The notes below the pieces were generated by a model, which was given only the letters and a program-made list of their open reading frames with translations, was not told the origin of the DNA and ran no database searches. A stretch of DNA of 64,000 nt from Sipunculus nudus (taxonomy: Eukaryota; Annelida; Sipuncula; Golfingiida; Sipunculidae), in NCBI GenBank assembly GCA_026874595.1, contig CM049314.1, forward strand, positions 11,150,729-11,214,728, read 5' to 3'. Within the stretch, counting starts at the first letter, position 1. The number at the start of each line of letters is the position of its first letter. Positions 23,535-37,000 of the stretch are shown here, one piece after another. The position numbers and the translations under genes are program-made.

Positions 23535-26063
23535 TCATTTATAGGTTAACTGGAAGAACTGCTGACAGTTAGAAACGTGTGTTGTTATTTGTACAATACT
23601 AGAAATGGAAAGGGCCATGGCTACGAAGTATTTATATACCAGGTATATCGATCCCGTTAAAAGTCTTGATGGCATGGTTTTCATCAAATCTTCGAGCAGC
23701 CTCGCCGCTGGTATTCTTTCCTTTGGATCCACATCGAAGCATTTTGAAATAACCTCAAATGTTTTCTTCGGGATGCACTCGGGCCTTTTAGGTCTTTGAT
23801 TTTCCAGGAGGACCTGAAAAATATATTGACATGCTGTAATAATAATAATTTGAGACATTGCGCAAATCAGGTAAAAGCAGATGAAATATTCAAGGTAAGA
23901 TCACTGAAACTACATCAAGGAGGTTGTTCATAAAGTATCGGTTAAAAAAAAAAACACATCGACTCCAAACAGTATTGCAAATAATTTTGAAATGACCCTG
24001 ACAAGATCATGTACATTTCATACACGTTAATTGCCAAAACCTGTTCCATGGATACTGAAGGGGACCCTGAGATCACTGAAGAAGGAATCAAATACACTCA
24101 TAATTCCCGAATTCATAGACCCGAGTGACAGTGAATAAATTCTAAGATATATCTAAAAGATGGCTCTATTTTACTCTCTGAGAGATTAAGACATCGCGTT
24201 AATTTTTCACAGTAAATTTCTTATATATTTATTATTTACATGTGAACCAAAATATTCAACATTAACCTGGAGAGAGTGCTGCTCGGTTTTCTGCTCCTGC
24301 TGGTGGTAATAAGGTTGGCACCCCATGGTCAAGATTTGAATGATTGTATGTCCCAGCATATAACAGTCGGACTCAAGTGAATTGATTGATGCCATGATGG
24401 TCTCTGGAGCACTGAACAGCAAAGGTATCGCTTGCATTTCGTTCTCTTCACCTGTCACCAGGATGACAACGCAGCATAAACAATTGTGTTTATATGCGTT
24501 AAAGCTTACTAATATCTTATTGTTTTGTAAAAGTGAATGATAAATGTACCTTTCGTTATTTTGACTTCTGAGATGTCATCTTTTTTTCTTTTGGACAAGA
24601 AGCCATATCCAGCAAGTAAAGTTTCAGATTCCCTTTGTCTTTGCCCTTCTCAGTAATAAAACTGTCTGCGGTCAGGTGACTCAAGATGATCCCTTTTCCG
24701 TGACAATATGAGACCGCACCAATGGCTGGAATGGTGATCTAGCATTTCGTTGAAAGAAAGTTCTGGAAAAGGGTTTCTTCTTTCTAAGATATATCGTCCA
24801 AAGTCCTGTCGTTTCTTCACATTTTCAAGCACAAGCAACATGGGGTCATTTCTGCTTTGGAAGGCCAGCACTTGGCAAACGTTTTCGTGTGTCTCAGTGG
24901 ACACGGAAAGCATGGTGTCAAGGAGATCGTCGTGATATTTGTTGTCCTGAGATATGACTTGTTTTTCTTCCTCTTTCTGAGGGTTTTTGTTTCTCCATAG
25001 TTGCACTTCAACAGGTACCATGCTGCCGAATCGGCCCCTAAAGACAAAAGATGTTGCCAGATTGCTGTTAAAACCTCCAGGGTCGAGGCGAAGGTTTTGT
25101 TCCCTAAGAAGAATCTGGGCTAATCTTCGATGGTAGGCTAAACTGACGCAATTGAGAGAGGCATCACCTGACAGCGTGTCAATTTCATTTCGTACCTTGC
25201 CACAATGGTGGTACAGCAGGTCACAGCAAACATATATAACTTCAGGGTATAAAGGATCATTTTCTAGCTGCCGAAGAAATCCCTGAAGTTCAAGCTCACC
25301 AACACTTTGCCTTAGCACAGCTTCATACTCGCCTGAGAGGTAAACATAAAAATATCATTTCAACATTAAGCAGTGGTCAGGTATTACTGACAAAATGTAT
25401 CTTGGTATTAACCGCGTCCCTGAAAAAATGTTCTTTGCCAAGAGGTTTAACTTACCCACGGTAGGCGCTTCCTGAATCAACCAAACATAGGTTTCTGTAA
25501 CAAGTATAGCTGTCCAGGGTTCCTTCTTGATTCGCTCAATATATTGATAAATGGATTGTTTAAACAGCGCAAGTCCGACCGAATTCTTCGCATCCTGGGT
25601 AAATTTGAACAAGTTAGAAAGCAAAATGTTTTGACCATAACAATGACAGGTAGTTTTATTCTCTTAATCACTGAATAGCAAACTATCTATGGATATTGGA
25701 ATGGATTTTCCTTTCATGTTTTCTCACTCATAAATTTTCCTCTTTCTTTCTTGTTTTTGAAACATTAAATTACAAAAAAGGTATGACACAGAATTCCATG
25801 AAGGCTGTCCTGCCTTCCATTTATAATCGAAAAGAGAAAATTTCACACTTCAGAATACAACATTTGCTTGCAAAAGCTAAATAAACTAACCTTTAAATTT
25901 CAGGTGTTGGTAATGAATACTTTTAACGTACCATCATCCCAGAATAGACGATATATAACGTTTTCTCAAAGCTAGTGTTCCTTATTTCAGTGGCAGGAGA
26001 GCCAGGAACATTAGATGCTGTCTGGTCACATGAACTTGTGAATGTTGCTACAAGCTTTCTCAT
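23535..26063 (-). pseudogene. Kinase-fold (pseudokinase-like) gene, five exons, with two compensating frameshifts
   Basis: Coding exons on the minus strand are 26063-25932, 25594-25456, 25332-24550, 24451-24267 and 23813-23535. All have GT-AG edges and matching phases, giving 505 residues if the frame is repaired. The first ATG (26063) follows an in-frame TGA. Residues 1-180 are helical-looking and not recognised. The rest has a tyrosine-kinase-like fold: a FRGRFGSM glycine-loop remnant, VPVEVQLW where VAVK is expected (lysine absent), SYCHGKGIILSHLTADSF at the catalytic loop (HRD and Asn missing), AGYG in place of DFG, then FSAPETI, a DCYMLGHTIIQILTMGCQPYY helix-F region, and CFDVDPKERIPAARLLEDL. 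Between about 24736 and about 24613 the conserved protein runs in another frame (+1, then back), and the original frame meets TGA at 24652-24650. This is either a young pseudogene, an assembly indel pair, or a variant allele. The function of the family is not known to me; loss of catalytic residues suggests a pseudokinase. An AATAAA lies at 23517-23512. Confidence 0.7.
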
Positions 26064-26094
26064 AACGGTTTTACTTTTAGATGTTTGCTGGCGA

Positions 26095-26178
26095 GCAAAT
26101 AAGATTCATGACGCACGACGGACTACGGAAAAAGGATGACGCCACACCATTGCATAAGCTCACAGATGCGCTAAAAAT
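26095..26178 (+). mobile_element. Solo end fragment of element A next to the kinase-like start codon
   Basis: ATGACGCACGACGGAC... and GCATAAGCTCACAGATGCGC, followed by TAAAAATG, match the terminal part of element A. The fragment lies 32-115 bp upstream of the ATG at 26063, so it would be part of the leader or core promoter of that gene. Confidence 0.45.
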
Positions 26179-26519
26179 GCAAACCAAGTTTTTTTTCAAA
26201 CAGCTGAAAGTTATAGTTCCAATAATCTGGTGATGGTGCCATGGTGATGTCTGGACTCCACCTGGTTGTACTGAGTGCATGACCTCTTGACTTGGCTGCT
26301 GAAACTCAGCATGTTGTCAAATCTGTTTTCAAACACAGGAAGCCTTTTTCAATTAGCTACACTGCTTTTTTAAAGCTGTATTTACCCAATCTATTTTTAT
26401 AAAACTGGCAGAACTCAACCATAGAATAATTCTTGTAAAGTTTAAACCAATTAGCTTTACAGTTTCGCCATAAAACAGGGTATAAGCTAGAAGAGTCTAA
26501 AATTATATTTTCGCTAGTA

Positions 26520-27010
26520 AAAAACAGATTAATGTAGGTGGCGCCACCAATACCTCAATTTCCGATATGACATGTGACAAACATTGGTATAACATTTGGT
26601 GATTATAGCTCTAGCCGTTTCTTAGATTTAATTTTAGTGTTCTTTTTTGGACAGATGACTAAGTTCAACCTCCTGTAACTCTGCCAAAAATCTCCGAACT
26701 GAAACCAATCGAACAAACTTGAGAACGATGGTTCCAGGGATCATTTCTCTGAAATATTGGACAACTTGGCTGGACAGTTTCGGAGAAGAAGATTTTTAAG
26801 GCTTTTTTTTAACTTTTCCCCTATAAAATCTCAGGAAATGCAGTTAGAAAAAAAATAAACAAATCCGATAGAGTTTTTCAGATGACTGATTATTTGCAAA
26901 AAATTTGGTGATGCTAGCTCCTGCCGTTTTTGAGATAGCTATGGTTAACAACAGACGACGCATGACGGACGACGCTGCACCATCGCATAAGCTCACAGGT
27001 TCGCTAAAAA
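26520..27010 (+). mobile_element. Dispersed element A, partial copy upstream of the kinase-like gene
   Basis: It has the same GGTGGCGCCACCAATACC unit and ends in GACGACGCTGCACCATCGCA, then AGCTCACAGGTTCGCTAAAA. It lies between the divergent kinase-like and METTL22 genes. Confidence 0.5.
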
Positions 27011-28017
27011 GCATTACACATGCAGTAATTACTGTATTATTTATTGATACTTTAACATTTCAATAGGTCTGATACTGCAGATGTGATATTTTTTATTTTC
27101 CCTCATCTTTTACAACTGATATTTTTAATTGAAATTAAAATATGTGAGGTGTTATATATGTATGTATAAATATATTTATATATATAATTATATATGATAT
27201 TTGTGTATTATATATGTACATTGTATTTTTTATATAAACAATTTATAATACATTTATTTTTATAATTTATTATTGGTTTCACTAGTTACAATCTAATCTG
27301 ATATATAATAATATTCCATTATAATGTTATGTTTATCTCAGGGTATATATAATTTATATACACGTATGAATATGTTGTAAAATATATAGTGTAATTAGGT
27401 AAATTTCTATATTGAGCTCTTATATAAATTGATACTTGTTTAGATACTAATGACATGCACACTTTTCCTATTCCAGGGGTGTCTCTTTGTAACTCAGGCA
27501 ATAGGCCTATATGTTATTTATGTGGTGGGTGGCACTGGGTGCCCAACCAGAGTTTGATTTCCGATGTCTGACAGGCTACCTCTCAGTTTTATATCTTTAA
27601 AACGGCGGCAGATGTTCCCGCTATGTATGAACCAGTACCAGTTGCCTAGCTTATGTGTAAATGCTCGTAAATGCATTAACACACGAAGATACTACAGTGA
27701 TATATTCCACAAGGCTACCTGCTTCAGCTTCGCCATGAAGTTAATCGTTGAAGTACGAAAACCACAACTGTGACTGTGGTTATTACAAAGTATTGAGTAC
27801 TTGAAAGCAGTTAATTGTTATAATTTAAAATATAACTTATATTATAAGTAAAAACTCAAAAATTGCACAATTGTTTGGAAAGGAGTCTCCATTTTCTAAC
27901 CCAAAAACATCATTGTCATTTGACCACTTTTTAAATTATTTTGCAGAACACTTTTTATGATGCAAACTGAATTGCTGTGCTGATGCACAACACGTACTGG
28001 ATATGCCATGATGAGGC
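27011..28017. other. Intergenic region between divergent kinase-like and METTL22 genes
   Basis: A strongly AT-rich patch (about 27120-27370) is followed by more balanced sequence (27540-27780, with AAAACGGCGGCAG) that may hold the METTL22 promoter and leader. No TATA box or non-coding exon can be assigned. Confidence 0.4.
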
Positions 28018-31000
28018 ATGGAGCCATCTGACACCGTTCTGTCTGATGTGCATGTCCACCAGCAGCACACCCTGGTGGAACAGTGTAGCACTAAACCAGG
28101 AATCAATGGTAAGATTCAGGTGTCCAGTCCATTTGAATTTCATGGGATATTTAGTAGCAGAACCATGGGAGGGGTCCAGGGGTTGTGATCCCCATCCCCC
28201 ACCCCCTTTTTCGATCATCCATATTTTCATTGGAAGTTCGACCAATTTTGGGGATTGAACCCCCCACACCCCCCTCCCACCCTTTTTGTCAGTATGAAAA
28301 TTAGCCGCAGGTGGCGACGCAACAGGTTTCAGGTTTTTTTTTTTATTTTAATTTTTTTGGTATGTTTCGATAAATATGTCAAATGATAAGGGAAAAGCAT
28401 GAAAATAAGTTTTATTTTGTTAAATAAGTTAAAGCACTACAAAACAAAGGAAATTGTATGGTTTTATCTTCTTGAAAGAAATGTCGGAGCGGCAGCAGCT
28501 CAGTATTGGAAAGCAATTATTGAAAATCAAAATAAAAATTTTGATGCGGGGGTTTAAAATTGATGCGGGCAGTGCCTGAGAACCATACCTTTAATTTTTT
28601 TGGCCTTAGCAAGCCAAAGTTACATAATGTTGTATGTCGAAAGGCCTGTAATAAAAAAGTAACCATTCTGGAAAGCATAAAGCATCTGTAACATCAGCGA
28701 CTGATAGTATTTGTCCAGAGAGAATTGAAGCATTAACAGCCCGTAGACATCTTGCATTTGGTGGCAGTCCTGTATAAGGCTTCAGGCCTGTGTATTATTA
28801 TGTTCATATTTTAACTTCCTTGGTGCAAAATAGGGTTGAGAACAGAACAGTAATGTTTTCCAGTGGTCAAATATACAATACACATAGATGTACTGAATAT
28901 TAATCAATGGATATATGTTAAATCTCACAGTTGTGTATGGAGTGTTATGATCACAGTTAACTGCAGGTGCAATCTATGGACTCCACAATGTGTCAGTCAC
29001 TGAAAAAAAGCAATTGAGGAGTTCATTATTATGGGCTATATGAAAAAAGACTTATTAGTAAAGTTTCACATAATTGTATCAAATATCAATGTAACATCAC
29101 TATGTATAAATTAAAAAAAAAATTATTGTATATATTGACAATTTTTTTTATGAATTTTTTTTTTCTGTTTGCTGGACCTTTGGTCAATAATGATGAACTT
29201 ATCAAACATTAACAATTTGTTACCAATGTAAATTTACAGAAGGAAATTATGAAAAACATTGATACTGCATCCTGTTGTAAATAATTATCATTGGTCATTA
29301 ATGTCCAGGTTCTCCTAGTTGTCCTGATGTTGTAGTGAGCCGATTCCAGTTTATATATGATAACAATGAGTGTGGTGATGAAGCTTCTGATGATGAGGAG
29401 ACAGATGAAGATGGAGATCTCATTGTTAAGAGGAAGAAAAGAATGGGAGCCATTTTGATCTGTAAGAGGCTGTCCTGTAATGCAGGCAAACAATAAGCAC
29501 AAACAGGATCTTTCTGTTCCTTTTTATGTGGAAGAAAATCCATTTGTTCACTATAAAGCAATCAAGATTATAATGCTGAACTCTGAAGGAATAAATTTGG
29601 TGTGCCAAAACCAGCATATTTAAACTAAAATTTTGTATATTTACTGTTTCATAAAATACTGTGTTGCAAGTGAATAATTTACTAAAATTTGTATTTGAGA
29701 AGGCAAGGATAAGTTGTTTGCAATGTGTCAATTTATGCTAAGTGTACTGCATGAATAAGTGTATTACATGCATCAAAACTTAATTTATGTGAACATGTAC
29801 GATCACATACAGGTTATTTAATGTTTTTATATATTTTTTCTATATTAACAGCACATGCATTGGATACTAGGCTTGAGGATGTTGGACTTCAGGTAATTTT
29901 GAACATTAAGGCTGAAGGCTATGTTATAAGGCTCTTCTAAGTCTGGATGAAATGATCCAGATACATTAGATTTACTTAATCAGCCAGAATGGAAGATATT
30001 GAAAAATAGTTATTAGAAGAAAGTATAACCAAATTTAATTTGTAGTTCGTTGTTCAGAAAAATAATTGTCACCAAAAATTTAAGAAAAAGAATTTTTTTA
30101 ACAGTTATTTTATTTTGCACCAAAGTTCCTAATCATGTAACAGATCTAGACATTATTTGGATGGATGACATATTTTATACTATTTCATCATTTTATTAGT
30201 GAACCTGTGAGCTTATGTGATGGCCCAGCATTGTCTGTCCACCATCCACTGTTTACCATTGTCCTTGCATTAACCCATGCTATCTAAAAAATAAATTGTC
30301 AGAGCTAGCTAGCAGTGCCAAATTTCATGGAAATATCGGTCACATGTTAAAACTCTATCACGTTGAATTTATTTTTTTTTTCAATTTAAAAGTCTTCTCC
30401 AAACCGCTAGCCAAATTGTTCAATATTTCAAAGAAATTATCCAAGAAATAATCTGTATCAAGTTTGTTTGAATGGTTCCAGTTTGGTGATTTTTGGCAAA
30501 GTTGCAGAAAGCTGAACTTGCTTTGTAAAAAGAAAAAGCATAAAATTATACTAATATTACAATCTCAGAAATACCTGGAGCTATCATCATCAAATTTTAC
30601 ACAAATTTTGGTCACATAAGTCATATTTGAAATTGTGGTATTTGTGGTGCCACCTGCATAAACCTTTTTTGAACGGGGTCATGAGTCATCAGTAAATTAA
30701 CCCATAATTTCTCAGGAACAGAAGGAGCCAGCATCCCCATATTTTATGCAAAAATCTGTCACATTTCAAATGTTGTGGGATTGAGCTGTTTGTGGCATCA
30801 CCTGCATCAATCTACATTTTACGGGGAAAAAGCTTGATAACCTTTGAAAATCTTCAACTCTGAAATCCTTCATCCAAATTATTCAATATTTCACAGAGAT
30901 GATCCCAGAGATGAGTGGTTGGGGTTTGATGAATTTTGACTGAGTTACAGGAATTTGAACATAGTTATTTGGGCAACAATGCATATTAACTTAACAATCT

Positions 31001-34000
31001 CAAAAGCAACGGGAGCTGGTTTTGTGCAAATGTTGGTCACATGATTCATATTTGAAATTGAGGTTAATGTTGCACCACCTACATTGACCCGTTTTTATGG
31101 GCAAAAACCTCATAATTATAGCCCCTTTCAGCTAAAAAGTGTTTTATGGTAAAACTGTCAAGCTAAATTGTTTAATTTTCACAAGAATTATCCTAAGGTA
31201 GGATTCTTTCAATTGTATAGGAATAGATTGCGTTCATTGAATTTTGGTAGAGTCGTAGAAAGCTGAAGTTGGTTTTGTGGCCATATGTAAGCTTATTTCA
31301 AACTGAGGGCTGCAATAGTCTCTTTCTGCAAAACTGATGTTTCAATTTCTGTAACATTGGACAAAAATGATCTTAGGTGGCCTTTGTTCAAGTTTACCTA
31401 ATTGATTTTTGGAAGAATTATTGGAACTTCAACAATGAAAGGACTGTGAAATATTAAAGTAAACAAAACTAAACATTTTGATAAAAAAATAATCTTATGA
31501 ATATGTCAGCTTGAAAAAAAAATTGAAGCCAAAGTCTTTCAGTATATGTAAACAGATTTATCAACAGGCAAAGATTATGTCTGTATCTATAAATAGCTTG
31601 GTAGACTGCGAACTATTTCAGATTTGGCAACAGGCCAAAGTTCAGTCTGGATCTGTTTATAGCTTTGGCAGACTGCCTACTGTATCTGATTAGGCAACAG
31701 TTCAAGAGTTCACCCAGTGTAGCCAGGTACTGGTCAAGTGTTCACTGAGTGCAGTAGCTGTAGTTGTCAATTTGTTTCAGTTAACTCAGGACAACTGCCT
31801 TTCTCACCTGAGCTTGGTCAGCCCAGTGCACCAGACTCAAGAGTAGTTTGATGTATTGGCCTGACATTTTGACTTGTCCATGCATCTTTGATGGCTTTAT
31901 GGCTTTGCCACCTACAATGATTTTTGCACAGTGTATGTCCCTGCTTATTTCTCAGGAGGGATTTGATATATTAGCCTAAAATTGGTCATATGTGTATATG
32001 TATACATCTCAGATAGCTTCATTGTAAACAAGACTGGTGGCACCACCTACAATAATTATTGCACACTTTATGTCCCTGCTTATTTCTTAGAATGACTTAA
32101 CATATCAGCCTCAAATTATGCATGTCGATACATCCCGGATAGTTTCATGCATCTGTGCACTTAGCCCAAGAGGTGTTTGAAGTTTCTGCCTGAAATTTTG
32201 CATGTCTTGGACGCGGATCCAAAATGTTAAGTACTAGCATTGTACATATATACGTCACACGTACCTGAAAAGTAACAGAGAGTTTTTTACCTGATGTGTA
32301 TCCCATTGTACAGGTTTGCTTCAAGCTTGAAGGCCTTGTTAATGTATTTTCATTAGCAAAAGCTGATGTTGCAAATACCATTGCACTGTGGTCTGTATTT
32401 TAATATGATCACTTGTGCTACATAGCTCTAATTTCATTATGTTATTTATGTTAATGTGTATTAAGGTGACTATAAAGTCATTATTATCTCAGGTGCATGA
32501 AATATTTGTCAATCCTCTGAGAATATGAGGTCTACCGGTATTATTTTCAGGTGTGGTCTGGCGCACTGCTGTTGTGTGATTTCTTACTTGGCCAACAGGG
32601 GGTGCTAGAAGGCCACACAGTCCTGGAGTTGGGAGGAGGGGCAGGGATAGCATCAGTTGTAGCAGCCATGGCAGCAAAAAATGTAATCTGTACAGGTGTG
32701 AAATTGACAGTTTACCAGCACATACTGTGTTCCTGAATAAGATTTCTGCTTCCATTTTATGTAGTATATCTTAGTTTATTTGCCACGTGTTCAATCCTTG
32801 CACTAACTGCCACAACAGAATAATGTCAAATCACCTTTGTTCTGTGTGCTCTGTTCAGTGTTTCCACATGCTTAAAACACCTTGAAAATCCTTGAAAATT
32901 TTTTTGGTATATCAAGGTCTTTAGGTTCTTGAATTTAGCTAAGTTTAAAGGGACCTATTCACATATCAGATATGTCAAATAACATGAAATGTACTGCATT
33001 CTCCTTAGAGTACCTTTAATACAGTATCTGTCAATATTTCGTTCTACAACATTTGCTGGTAGACAAGTTGGAAACAGCCTGCATGATGAGTGTCACAAAA
33101 CAAAAACGGTGTGCACATCACCTGATGGCCATATTGCACAACTTCAAACATCAAGATTTTCAAGCTTCCAATAGGTGTTTCTTCCACGTTTCTTCTTTAA
33201 TGTTCCTTTCCTTGTTTTGGAATTGTTACGCACAAGATTAGACCTCTGGTCACGCAGTCGTTATGGTAAACAGATATGCGTGGACTGTTTACCCACTCAC
33301 ACAACCATAATAACATAAAAAACAGGTGAACATGAGATATTAAGTTCATGTGCTGGGATAGTTTTGCTGGGAAACTTTTATATTAAGCCAAAATGAGCTA
33401 AAAGCATGAGATAAAACACTTGTTATTCTAAATGAATATGAACGCTCAACAATATACTTTAAAAGACTTTGAATGTAAGTGTTATGGTAGGCGCTGGTAG
33501 GTGAAAAGGAGCATGGCATGCTTTAAATGATTGGAAAGATCTCATAATGTTTGTAAACTATACTTGTGCATGAATTTGGTGAGGAAACAAAGTATAAAAT
33601 GAAACATAAAGACACAAGTTTAATATTTAGCTCTCCCTCTTCATAATATTGCCATAGGGAATGCATTTTTATAGCATCATATTACTATAAAGCAAAGAAA
33701 ACATAACCTCATCTTAGTAAGAATTTGCATTGCATTACCATATAGAATTAAAAAAAAATGTAATCTCATTTTAGAAAGAATTACTTTTCAGATGTTGGAG
33801 AAGAAGTATTGAGTTTGTGTCAGAAAAATCTGCAAGAAAACAGTTACCTGTTCAAAGCAGAAAATGTCCTGGTGAGGGAACTTGATTGGTTCAAGACATG
33901 TCCTAGAGGTTTGTCTGTTACACATGTGTTAAGTTTCTGTACTGATACTGTGTTCTTTCAGGACCTAAACCAGCCTTAAACATGAGTCTAAGGTATGTGG

Positions 34001-37000
34001 TAGGATATTTATTTTCTTATGCATGTTGATGCACAGCTTTCTCTTTGTAGATTTGTGTTTTGACATATTATTATGGCCTTGGTGTTGCAGTGACCTTTGC
34101 CAAATTTATCAACAGACAAGCCCACCTAATGTTCTGAATTTTTCATCTGATTCCTCAGCTTTAGCAGATAGACGGGCTGTGTCTCACATCAAAATGCAAA
34201 TCAAGAAGATTGTTCAATCTTGTCCCTCCTGACTTGAATAGGTTGTGAAAATTTCTGAGGTAATCTCTTAGCAGGGCATTATGACTAAAATTATGAAGGA
34301 GGGAAACTTTACACGTATTGAAATTAGCATATATCAGTACACCTGATGGAGCCAGTTATTAGTAGATAACTCTTCCCCTAAAATGTGAGGGATTTACATG
34401 TTGATATGATTGGCTGAGCGGATCTATTCAATAACACTACAATGCGGAGTCTCACAGTTTGTGTTATTAAGTAATGTGATTCATTTTATGTTAAAGGGAA
34501 TGGTCCATTCAGCTGGGGTGATGAGGACTTACAGCTGCTGTCAGAAGTGGATATCATTATAGCTGCTGATGGTAAGTTTAAAGGCAGTGTCAGTCATTTG
34601 GAAATTGTGCATTTTAGAGGTTTTCTTAAAATGCTTATTTTACCATTTTAAACACATTATTTCCAAAGGTTTATTATTCTGTAATAAGGAGAAATGATTG
34701 CTTGTATAATAATAAGGCTTATAGAGTTTGATAACAAATATATTTGATATGTTATGAACAAAAATGCTTAAATATAGCTTGTTTTCTTGGTGATGTCATC
34801 AATGTCATGCGTAAGGTTATGGCGGAAGATGAAAATTAAAGCCAATAAAATTGACTTAAGAGACACAATGACTTTCAAACAACGTGACCTTTCATTAATT
34901 AACCCTTATTTTGTAAAAAGTATCCATCTTCTGTATATTACAGAATATTACTTTTGTTTATAATTTGAGTTAAAGATTGTTAAAGCTATTAAAAATAAAC
35001 TTCACTATAGACCCTTATAACCAGTTATTTTCTGAACCATAGAACACAAGGCAACACCCTTAAGTCCCATATCACCCTCAGTTCTGTGCCTTTTACCAAA
35101 GTCAACCCTGAAATAATAATCAACACTTCAGACTCATCAGTACTTAAACCTCCCCAGATAACAGTAGCAGTTGCTTACACTTAGAGACTGGTCCAACATA
35201 TAAATATTAGTATGGACCATCTCTAATTAAAGGTGACTCTTCCTTGGTGTAAGGCATCTTTTCTCTCATAATTTCTTGGAAGTATGTTGTCAGAGAGAGA
35301 ACTTGAAGACAGACAAATAAACAGACATTGACAAACAGATACTCAAAAAATGATAATCCCAGTCTCCTTAATTTTAGGGAGAACTGATATTTTCATTTCT
35401 TTTGAAAAATATTTAATTAGCAACAGTTCTCTGTTTATACTGTGGTACATTAATATTTTTGACTATGAATGTATTAAAGTATTAAATATAAAATCATATA
35501 AATTGTGTTAATCATAATGGCTCATTTTAAAGAATTAGGATGTCTTTAATATTAAAAAAAAATTTCAGATTCACCAGTAAAATTTTGGTCATGCTGCAGT
35601 GATTTATGTGTAGGGAGAAAAGCTGCATGTACTCCCATAAGCTTTTTTAACTCAAGTGTAAATAACAGTATTACATAAAAACCATGATGGAGAACAATTC
35701 ACTTTTCTATCAAATCTGTATCTATCATTCTTATTTTTTAAGGGAAGGTGAGAAAAAAAAACATATTTGTTAAGTCAGTGATTGTGGGTTCTTATTTGCA
35801 GTGATCTACAGTGATGATCTGACAGACGCTTTCTTTAGTACTGTGTGCTCACTCATGTCAAGACCACCCAACAAGACCATATACATTGCACTGGAAAAAA
35901 GGTGAGTGATCCTGTATTTTTGCCATATTATTGATATATCTTAGCAGGGAAAAACATATTTTACCCAGCCTAGTTGTTAAAAGTATTTTACCCAGGTTTT
36001 ACCTGTGTTTTACCCTTGCTTTATCCATGCTTATTTTGGCTTTATCTAGCAGCACCCAAGCTTATTTTCTTTCTGAATGGTCAGCAGAAGTTATACACAT
36101 ATTTTATGAATATTGGTAACAAGCCATGTGGCTCTGACCACATCACCCCTGTCTGAAAGGAGTCATTTCCAGGCGCACTTTAACTCTTGTTTTGCTATGT
36201 AGACTGAAGAGTACATCACTCTTATTAAAAGGAATTATGGGTAAAAACCAGGAATCCTGGGTAATACCTGGTAATACCTGGTAATACCTATTTACCTAGG
36301 TGTTGGGTAAAACCTGCAAATCCTGACATGTTATAAATATCTCAGTAGGAATTATAAACAGTAAATATGTTTGAAAGAAATGAAATAAAGTGAGAAGACA
36401 TAATGTTGTTGATTATTGGTTCATAAGTCAGAGGTCAATTGTGAAGGGTCAGATTAGTGTAAGCAGACAGATATAATTTCTTCATTTTTGTCTGGTTATG
36501 ATTAGTTTGGGACCAGAGGAGTATATTATCTTGGTTTTATTATTTGCCATTTAGAAAGGATTCCCTCTCTCAGGTCATCACAGTGGCATCCAAAGTGTAT
36601 AACATATATATTGGATCTACATTTTAGATTAATTGTTATTTGTATTTTAAATAATTGAGAACCTGTACCAGTAGTGTGTCAAAGGTGGGGGGTGGAGTGG
36701 ACAGGGGTGGGGGTAGGTCTTCATATCCCCCAGATCTAACACTGCCTGGATGATACAGCTAGTTTGTTAAAGTCATAATAAGCAGAACTTATGATTAACT
36801 TAATAGTCATTCTCTGTCCAAGAACCAGTAATTAAGCCAGGTATAGGTTACCATGCCATGACCACAGGCAGTGTCACTGTACCAGAAAGTTTCCATGTAA
36901 TGTTCTGTAGCTTTGAATATTGTTATCTCTTAGTGTTTTTCCTTGTTATTTGTTAACAGTAATTCTGTCGGATATCCATTATAGGTGTATTTGTATTTAA

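Noticed and set aside
24650-24760. Small intron as explanation for the kinase-like frameshift
   Set aside because: No GT donor lies in the right place upstream of the TTCCAG at about 24727. An indel pair explains the frames better.
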